This document shows positions 57,798-64,000 of a stretch of 64,000 bases of DNA, piece after piece; within the stretch, counting starts at the first letter, position 1, and every line of letters starts with the position of its first letter. The notes beneath the pieces were generated by a model. The model saw only the letters and a list, made by a program, of their open reading frames with translations, ran no database searches and was not told where the DNA came from. Source of the stretch: Globisporangium splendens (taxonomy: Eukaryota; Oomycota; Peronosporomycetes; Pythiales; Pythiaceae); the NCBI GenBank assembly GCA_006386115.1, contig VFIW01000015.1:1-64000 (forward strand), written 5' to 3'. Made by a program: the position numbers and the translations under genes.

Positions 57798-59885
57798 TCA
57801 CCTGAGGTTGATCTGAGTGCACCTTCGCACAATCACGTCGAACGCTTCGGGTGGATGCCGCTGCTGCATCTGCTGGAAAATTTGGACGAGCACATGCGCA
57901 TCCAGCGCAGCGTAGTGCAACTGCGCACGCGTGAGCGGTCGACGCTCCCAGTTGGACATGCGGACGCGCTTGTCCAGTGGCTTGCCGAGGTACAACTCGG
58001 CGATGCCCGTCAACGCGAGCGCGTTCTTGGCATTTGGGCCGACGACGCGCTGCTTTTTCTTTCGTTTCGCGTCTGTCTCGTCAGTGGTGGAAGCGGGTGC
58101 TTCACCATCCACAGAGGCAGCATTGACGACTGCTTCATCCAGAGCAACCGTCTTGTCGTCAGCAGTGTCTTCAGTACTGTTCTCGCTATTCTCGTTGCTC
58201 TCGTTTGGCTGTTCTCCACCGTCACCACTGTTCTCCTTGTCTTCTTCCTCGTCCTTCAACGTTGTAGTATCAATGGCAGCACCAGTAGTAGTAGGCACGA
58301 GCCCTTGCGAATAAAGCTTGCGCGCGACGGCCTGCAAATCCAAGAGTCTCGAGACGACAATGCCGTCAGGATGTCGTCCAGCACTCCCCAGAATCGCGCG
58401 CAGGAGCTTCAGGTCGCCCCTGGTATCAAATCCGAGCTTCAGAATGGCATCGTCCCCAAAGATCGAGGTCAGCGGTGCCCCGATGGCGTCTTCGTCGAGC
58501 GCGATGGTGTCGAGCACGAACGCTTTGCGCGCAGACGCGAGCTGCAGCGTCGCACACGGGTCGCGTACCAATGTGGCGCTGCCATCCTCGCGTTGTGAAG
58601 TGATGGCTCCGTGAGACGCTTTCCATTCGCAGTCGAAGCCCACCACGGACTGGGTCTTGAGGTGCGCCACACACGCGTGCACGCCCTCCAGCGTATCGAC
58701 AAACACGATGCTCTCAGTGCTAATGCACTCTGCCAGAGACAAGCAGCTATCAAGCTGGTCGTACTCGTCCTGCGCAGGCAGCCCCATGGACACACCACTG
58801 CCGTCGCCATCGATGGCCGTTAGATCAACGTATGGGAACACATGCGCCAGCTTCAAAGTGTGCACGAAATGCTTGGTGGCCAGGTGATCGCCGCCTTTCT
58901 TCTCAAACAGAATGCGGCACGCGTACTCCTTGAGCGCGTCGTCGCCGTCGTCCGTGACAAACTCGAGCGCGTCCTCGAACTTGTCCGTATACACCATGTA
59001 CCGCAGCGCCGATAACTTCTTTCTGTATGTGCATGCACATATACGCATTGCGGCGGTGAGCACATCAATTGGTAAATGGCAATGAACGCAATATCAAACC
59101 TACCTATATGCATATTCTGGGAACGCGTGCACGTCCAGTTTGAAGTCCGTGATGCGCTTCTTGACGATCTTGTCGCCGATGTTGTTCGCGAGCAGCATCT
59201 GCACGTACAGGACCTGATGGTCGCGGTTGCGCTTGACGAAGATGTCGCCGGCGCGCACGTCGTCCTGCGCGATCGCGGCCGCGAGCACCGCCTCCGCGGG
59301 CAGCAGGTGCTTCATGTTCAGGGAAACCATCAGCTGGATCGCGGTGTGCGCCTTCGTCGTCAGCACGCGCTCGCAGAACGCGGCGACGTCGGCCTCGCTC
59401 ACGCGGTACGCGGTGATGAACCCAGTGAGCAGCGAGATCCGGCAGCTCTGCAGCGCCGAGAGCAGCGACCCGGCGAGCACGGCGTCCGCACCCGAGATCA
59501 GCGGATTCGCCATCGAGCGGATACACACGACAGCAGTCTCGACGGCGTTCAAGTGGTTCATGACCTTGCCCTGCTCTACCAGCGCGTTGACGCAGAGCAG
59601 GAAGCTCGACGGCGCCGTGTGCACGAGCAGGAAGGCGTCAGGGATCTCCACCTTGGTCTGCACCGAGTCCATGCGGCGCAGGTGCATCACGGCAGCCGCG
59701 ACGTCGAACTCCTGGAAGAGCTCTGCGAGCGTCGGTGGCAGTGGCGGTGGAGGTGGTGACGGCAGTGGCGGTGGAGGTGGTGACGGCAGTGGCGGCGGAG
59801 GTGGTGGCGGCACTGCGTCATGCGCTGCTGCTTCACGTGGACGCACATCCATTGCGGAGGTGGCGATTTGGTAAAATGGTCGCAT
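57798..59885 (-). CDS. 3'-5' exonuclease, DEDDy family (EXD3/Mut-7-like)
   Basis: Two exons (59104-59885, 57798-59022) give 668 residues. The C-terminal half is a WRN/RNase D-type exonuclease with all three Exo motifs: VVGFDCEWKAS (Exo I, Asp and Glu), ILKLGFDTRGDLKLL (Exo II, Asp) and LHYAALDAHVLVQIF (Exo III, Tyr and Asp, hence DEDDy). A long acidic insert (about 100 residues, rich in Glu/Asp/Asn) splits Exo II from Exo III. The N-terminal half is helical (MNHLNAVETAVVCIRSMANP, LMVSLNMKHLLPAEAVLAAA) as in Mut-7/EXD3. The N-terminus has three PPPPPLPS repeats coded by a 24-bp tandem repeat. An ATG at 59885 opens the frame and a second at 59852 (MDVRPRE) is an equally good start. Likely trims 3' ends of RNA; the substrate is unknown. 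Confidence 0.85.
59737..59808. repeat. 24-bp tandem repeat, three copies
   Basis: GGCAGTGGCGGTGGAGGTGG plus TGAC, repeated three times with small changes in the last copy. It lies inside the exonuclease gene and encodes three PPPPPLPS units, so copy number can vary without a frameshift. Confidence 0.75.
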
Positions 59886-59909
59886 TGCTCACAGTCAACC
59901 CAATTTCCA

Positions 59910-59960
59910 GACGGGTCGGGTTGACGGGTCTACACTGATACATCATTCTCAGACCCGGGT
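59910..59960. repeat. GGGTC-rich repeat cluster
   Basis: GACGGGTC at 59910-59917 and 59923-59930 in the same direction, with AGACCCGGGT in inverse direction at 59951-59960. It lies between the exonuclease and SNIP1 starts. Similar bases form a hairpin near 46110-46165. Confidence 0.35.
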
Positions 59961-60090
59961 TGAAATTTGCTGTGGATTGCAGCGCTAGAATAATACGGGT
60001 TTTGTGTTTCGAATGGGTCTGATGTTCAAGAACCCGGCCTGCTGACGAGCACCAATGCATCATTGCCCAGCAAAAAAGGCAAATCAAACG

Positions 60091-61132
60091 ATGCCGCGCT
60101 CGAGATCGCGCTCGCCGCCGCGCCGAAGACGCTCGCCGTCGCGCTCCAGATCGCGCTCCCCGTACGACAACAGCAGAAGCAGAAGGGAGAGATCTCCGCC
60201 GCGCAGCACTGGAAGAACCAGCAGTCGATGGACGCCCAAGCCGCGCGCAAACTCTCGTTCGCGCTCTCGTTCGCGACCGAGACGAGATGGAAACGACGAC
60301 CACAGCGGATATCGAAAGAACGAGTCACGCGCCAGCAATAACAGCGGTAGCAAGAACAGAGCACCTCGGCGACGGTCGCCGTCGGCGTCTCCTCCTCCGA
60401 CGCATGGCGGCGCCACGGAGAAAAAAGCCAAGGACTTTTCGCATCTCATCCAGTAAGTAGTGAGCTGACTGTTTTGTTAACATGCGCATAATATCAAGTA
60501 TGTAAGTGTATGTGTGGCTATGTAGGTGGGGAAAGCAGGAAGAGGAAGACGACGCGGATAAGCCCGACGAGCCCGTGGAGAAACCGAACTTTGGCCTCAG
60601 TGGCGCACTGGCGAAGGATCAGTCGACGGGCAACGTGCAGAACGGTGTGGTGATGAAATGGTCGGAGCCGCCCGAAGCGCGCACGCCGCAAAAGCGCTAC
60701 CGTCTCTACGTGTTCAAAGACGACGAGCTCGTTTGTAAGTCTCTATGTTTGTGTAGCGGTAGCCTTTGTTCATCAGACTCACGCGTGGATGTACTGACGA
60801 TACTATTATGTGCAGCTACGCTCCATGTTCACCGCAAGAGCGCGTTCCTTGTGGGCCGCGACAAGGCCGTGGCGGATATCCTGACGGAGCACCAGTCGTG
60901 CTCCAAGCAGCACGCTGTGATCCAGTACCGACTGTTCCAAAAGCCGAGCAAGGACAGCCTCAGCTTTGAGAACGAAGTGCGACCGTACATCATGGACCTG
61001 AACAGCACGAACGGCACGTACCTCAACGGCGAGAAGATCGAAGGCTCGCGGTACATTGAGCTGCGCGAGAAGGACGTGCTCAAGTTCGGCGAAAGCACCC
61101 GCGAATACGTGCTCCTGAATGCATCGTCGTAA
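60091..61132 (+). CDS. FHA-domain RNA-processing factor, SNIP1/DAWDLE/Pml1 type
   Basis: SNIP1-type proteins sit in the activated spliceosome (RES complex in yeast) and in small-RNA processing in plants. Three exons join in phase (60091-60452, 60526-60734, 60816-61132) to 295 residues. An RS-rich N-terminus (MPRSRSRSPPRRRRSPSRSR onward) is followed by the family linker VEKPNFGLSGALAKD and VVMKWSEPPEARTPQKRYRL. The FHA domain is AFLVGRDKAVADILTEHQSC, SCSKQHAVIQYRLFQ, PYIMDLNSTNGTYLNGEKIE and LREKDVLKFGESTREYVLL. The Arg of GRD and the SxxH and NxTNG motifs that bind phosphothreonine are all present. The short tail right after the FHA domain is normal. Nuclear. It diverges from the exonuclease and converges on SNU13, another spliceosome protein. 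Confidence 0.95.
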
Positions 61133-61454
61133 ATAGATCTAACCGTTGAATTTCACTCTTGCACACACGTCTCAATGGGTTGACTGTTGATGCAACCACC
61201 GCTAAACTGCACACCACGCTGTATCATAACTATGGCGTCGACAACGCCTCGCATGCGCAATTGATAAATGCAAATAAAGACGGACGGGAACAGCAATTGA
61301 AGCATTTCAAAGGCGAGTAGCTTAATTAGAAAGCATTCTTAACTGTCGCTAACCAACCATCGTGACCTTCTTACAACCAAAATGGGTTCAAGTGCCTGCG
61401 TTCAGCGTTTGCTTCAGTCTCGCATCAAGGAGACGTGGGGGCTTCGAGTGACGC
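61133..61454. other. Spacer between two convergent genes
   Basis: A 322-bp stretch holding the 3' UTRs of SNIP1 (plus) and SNU13 (minus). Enriched in A/T, including AATAAAG near 61275, a possible poly(A) signal for the plus-strand gene. No gene seen. Confidence 0.5.
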
Positions 61455-61841
61455 TTAAATTAGGAGTTGCTCGATCTGTTCACGCATGCTCTGGATCTGT
61501 GGGCCGAGCTGCGAGGCGTCGTTGGACGTGATCGACGCGGCGATCACTGGACGCGACACACCGCAAGCACGGCCGAGCGCGACCTTGGACGGAACGAACA
61601 CGTATGGTACATTCTTGTCTTCACAGAGCAAAGGCAAGTGGAGCAAGATCTCGAGCGGTTCGGTGTCGGCGGCCATGACAATGAACTCGGAGATGCCGCG
61701 GTTCAGCGTCTTGGTGGCTTCGTTCGCGCCTTTCTTGATCTGCTTGTAGTTGGTGGCTTGCTGCACCAAGTCGAGGATCGACACCGTCAGCTTGGCGTCA
61801 GCGAGCGGGTAGGCCTTCGGGTTCACGGCAGCGTCAGACAT
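61455..61841 (-). CDS. SNU13: U4/U6.U5 snRNP and box C/D protein SNU13 (15.5K)
   Basis: SNU13 binds kink-turns in U4 snRNA and box C/D snoRNAs and starts assembly of both particles. One exon, 128 residues, the exact family size. The sequence is highly conserved: [76 protein letters not shown] and [14 protein letters not shown]. The [12 protein letters not shown] loop is the kink-turn contact of L7Ae-type proteins. The RACGVSRPV ending distinguishes it from NHP2 and ribosomal L7Ae/L30. Start ATG 61839-61841, stop 61455-61457. Nuclear and nucleolar. It diverges from TOM70 across a 441-bp promoter region with paired CCAAT boxes. Confidence 0.97.
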   Translation of the reverse strand: MSDAAVNPKAYPLADAKLTVSILDLVQQATNYKQIKKGANEATKTLNRGISEFIVMAADTEPLEILLHLPLLCEDKNVPYVFVPSKVALGRACGVSRPVIAASITSNDASQLGPQIQSMREQIEQLLI

Positions 61842-62282
61842 GGTTACAGCAGAGAAAGGAAGAAGCTCACGACCGATGGATCACTGCTCAATGGGATTAT
61901 GAATTGGGCTGAGCACCAAACGCCGCGACCATGCCATCGCCGCCATTGCTACAGTCCAAAACCACTGGAGCTCCTCATTCCAGCCAATGAAACGAGGCGT
62001 CTTTACCAGCCAATCCGTCAAAACGCAACCTGACGCGTAATTACGTCCAAACAGTCCTTATCTTGCAACCAACCTCAGGTTCTTCTATTTCAGAAACGAC
62101 AAGTTGCTTAAATAGGGTGTGAGAGAGTGTTCTTGCATCACAACAAAGAGGAAATAAATAAATAAAAGGAGCAGGGGAGGCCACTATTCGAGTGGGTCGA
62201 GTGGATACGCAACACTGTGAGCGAGAGAAACGTGAGGCTACCACAATCGCAACGACGCGACTTGAACGAGACACTGAACAAC
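61842..62282. promoter_or_regulatory. Divergent promoter with paired CCAAT boxes, SNU13 and TOM70
   Basis: CCAGCCAAT occurs twice in the same direction, at 61980-61988 and 62006-62014, 26 bp apart, 139-173 bp upstream of the SNU13 ATG and about 270-300 bp from the TOM70 ATG. On the SNU13 strand it reads ATTGGCTGG, the reverse CCAAT box. Both genes are constitutive housekeeping genes, so a shared NF-Y-type control is reasonable. Confidence 0.5.
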
Positions 62283-64000
62283 ATGGCCGACCGCTCTGCG
62301 CTGCTGGGGCTCGCTGTGCTCACGTCGCTCACGACCATCACCGCATTCCTGCTCTACGGCGCATACCAGAAGAAGAAGCAGCAGCAGCAGCAGCAGCTGA
62401 GCGACAAGGCGCACAAGCAGCCGCAGGCGCGCGCCGACCCTGTGGTGCCGAAGGATCTCGCAGCGTCCCACGATTCCCCAAAGAAACCAAAGAAAGAGCC
62501 CACGCCACTACCGCAAAAGGAGCCTGCTTCGAATGGAGGAGCGTCTGTCGCGCCTGCACCTGTTGCGCCTGTGGCGGCTCCTGCAGTGAACGTTGGCCAA
62601 GATAAGGCGACGGCGGCCACCAAGAAGTACAAAGAGGGAGCGTTCAAAGAAGCCATTGAGCTGTACACGGAAGCGATCCGTCTCTGTGAGACGAGCGTGC
62701 CTGTGGACCAACGCAACTTGAAGGTGATGTTTTCGAACCGCGCCGCAGCCTACGAACGATTGCAGGATTACGAGAGCGTCATCGCCGACTGCACGGCCGC
62801 GTTGGTCCTGGACAAGCGCCACCCAAAGTCGTACCTTCGCCGCGCCAAGGCCAAGGCAGCGCTGGGCCGGCACAGCAGCGCGCTCGTGGACTATGTGTGC
62901 TTGCTCGTGATCTCGGAGGAAAAGCAGGAGCAGGTGGACGACCAGTTGGCGTTGGAGATTAGCCGCATCCACACGGAGATCGTGACGGAACAGATTGCGG
63001 AGGCGCAGGAGGACAAGAAGAAGAACGTACCACGGTACCTGCCAGACCAGTTTTTCATCACGTCGTACTACTCGTCCTTTCACCCATCGGACGACGAGAA
63101 CGACATCGTTGCCGACAAGACCAGCGTGGAGTACACGTTGGAGCTGAACGCGCTTGGTGACGCTGCGGAGTCGGCGCAAAAGCGTGGCGAACTGCTCACG
63201 AAGCGCGCGCTGGCGTTCAAGAAGGAGAAGGAGTACGAGAAAGCCGCCAAGGACCTCGAGACCGCGCTGCCGCTTGTGCAATTGGGCGACAACGCGTACT
63301 ACACGGCGCAGATTGAAAGTGGTACGTTCTACCACTTGCGCGGCGAGTTTGAGATCGCGAAGACGTGCTTTGAGCATGCATTGAAAGCCAAGCCACAGTC
63401 GATTTTTGCGAAGATCCGCATGGGTGGTCTCTGTTTTGACCAGAAGGACATGAAGCAGGCGCTGACGTGGTTCGAACAGGCATTGGCAGAGAAACCGGAC
63501 TGCTCCACGGCGTTCTTCCACCGTGGCCAACTGCACTCGATCGACATTGCGCCCGATGGCAGCAACGCGGAAGAAGCCATGACGCTGGCGCTGAACGATC
63601 TCGAGAGGTGCATCGAACTGTCGCCAGACTTCTCCATGGCGTACATCCAACTGGGCGTCACGCACGCGCGCACGGGCAACTTTGAGAAGGCGGTCGAGTA
63701 CCTGAAGACGGCGACGGTGATCACGCCCGACGTCCCGGAAGTGTACAACTACCTCGGCGAAACGTACATGCAGTTGATGCAGATGCCTGGCTCGGGCGTG
63801 GACTTTGAGGCCGTGGAGGCCATGTTCGAGAAGGCGATCGAGTTGGACCCGACGTACCCGATGGCGTACATCAACCGCGGCAACCTGCTGGTGTCCAAGG
63901 GCAGCGAGTACGGTCACGCAGCGCTGGACCTGTTCCAGACGGCCGTGAAGATGTGTCCGCGCTCCAAGTTCGCGTACTGCCACCTGGCGCAGGTGTACAT
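62283..64000 (+). CDS. TOM70-like mitochondrial import receptor, C-terminus cut by window edge
   Basis: Tom70 is the outer-membrane receptor for internal-signal precursors, passed on by Hsp70/Hsp90. The open frame from ATG 62283 runs to the right edge (572 residues, no stop). The N-terminus is the classical signal anchor (SALLGLAVLTSLTTITAFLL, then YGAYQKKK), a Gln/Pro/Ala-rich linker follows, then the N-terminal clamp TPRs (KKYKEGAFKEAIELYTEAIR, FSNRAAAYERLQDYESVIAD) and the C-terminal TPR series (YHLRGEFEIAKTCFEHALKA, AFFHRGQLHSI, YIQLGVTHARTGNFEKAVEY, AYINRGNLLVSKG). The last residues (FAYCHLAQVY) are in the final TPRs, so only a short tail is missing. No intron is needed. A long antisense ORF over it (62508-63983) is a shadow. 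Confidence 0.9.
   Translation, partial: MADRSALLGLAVLTSLTTITAFLLYGAYQKKKQQQQQQLSDKAHKQPQARADPVVPKDLAASHDSPKKPKKEPTPLPQKEPASNGGASVAPAPVAPVAAPAVNVGQDKATAATKKYKEGAFKEAIELYTEAIRLCETSVPVDQRNLKVMFSNRAAAYERLQDYESVIADCTAALVLDKRHPKSYLRRAKAKAALGRHSSALVDYVCLLVISEEKQEQVDDQLALEISRIHTEIVTEQIAEAQEDKKKNVPRYLPDQFFITSYYSSFHPSDDENDIVADKTSVEYTLELNALGDAAESAQKRGELLTKRALAFKKEKEYEKAAKDLETALPLVQLGDNAYYTAQIESGTFYHLRGEFEIAKTCFEHALKAKPQSIFAKIRMGGLCFDQKDMKQALTWFEQALAEKPDCSTAFFHRGQLHSIDIAPDGSNAEEAMTLALNDLERCIELSPDFSMAYIQLGVTHARTGNFEKAVEYLKTATVITPDVPEVYNYLGETYMQLMQMPGSGVDFEAVEAMFEKAIELDPTYPMAYINRGNLLVSKGSEYGHAALDLFQTAVKMCPRSKFAYCHLAQVY

Noticed and set aside
62508..63983. Minus-strand ORF of 491 codons opposite TOM70
   Set aside because: A shadow: unusual Val/Arg/His/Leu mix, no family, and exactly opposite a conserved TPR gene.

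Overview
This window looks like nuclear DNA of an oomycete (stramenopile). Genes are tightly packed, mostly rich in G/C at third codon positions, and interrupted by very short (about 45-250 bp) GT-AG introns that can be read by eye from frame-consistent exon joins. The genes themselves are eukaryotic housekeeping genes: CNOT1, a PDK1-like kinase, a gamma-tubulin complex protein, KDEL receptor, SNU13, TOM70 and Mediator 20. No rRNA, tRNA, CRISPR or intact mobile element was seen. The species is not identified. The relaxed intergenic spacing and lack of transposons fit a Pythium/Globisporangium-like genome better than a large Phytophthora genome, but this is inference.

Layout. 0-6 kb (minus strand): an edge-truncated coiled-coil protein, a multi-exon coiled-coil protein and a PH-TBC Rab-GAP. 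6.5-14.2 kb: a RING/SIM ubiquitin ligase facing a long GCP5/GCP6-type gamma-tubulin complex gene. 14.4-16.6 kb: two decayed plus-strand genes. 16.7-27.3 kb: a PDK1-like kinase and CNOT1, diverging from a shared promoter region. 27.5-31.1 kb: an ankyrin-repeat pseudogene and a membrane-anchored FGGY sugar kinase. 31.5-40.2 kb: a lipoyl-domain protein fused to a Kgd4/MRPS36-like tail, a CxxHGGG zinc-finger protein, MED20 with one GC-AG intron, an old degraded element, and a 2-oxoglutarate-dehydrogenase-family E1. 40.6-47.4 kb: a clearly broken CFAP70 (ciliary) gene, an inositol hexakisphosphate kinase and the KDEL receptor. 47.6-57.7 kb: a BioD/Pta-N-terminus-like ATPase, an SNM1 nuclease with three UBZ-like fingers, a shortened PACRG-like gene, an opine-dehydrogenase-like enzyme and a GBP-like protein without a P-loop. 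57.8-64 kb: a DEDDy exonuclease, the FHA splicing factor SNIP1/DDL, SNU13, and the start of TOM70.

Two themes stand out. First, the 2-oxoacid dehydrogenase theme. A complete small gene (31554-32292) joins one lipoyl domain to the two sequence blocks of the E3-recruiting adaptor Kgd4/MRPS36. It has no catalytic E2 domain and lies about 4.5 kb from an E1 gene. It would make a substrate-carrying, E3-tethering subunit, analogous in logic to the pyruvate dehydrogenase E3-binding protein. Second, axoneme decay. CFAP70 carries six in-frame stops and at least two frameshifts, and PACRG seems to lack a block of about 20-25 residues. This suggests a lineage that is losing or has lost motile flagella. 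Three further broken genes in the window fit active gene loss around conserved neighbours.
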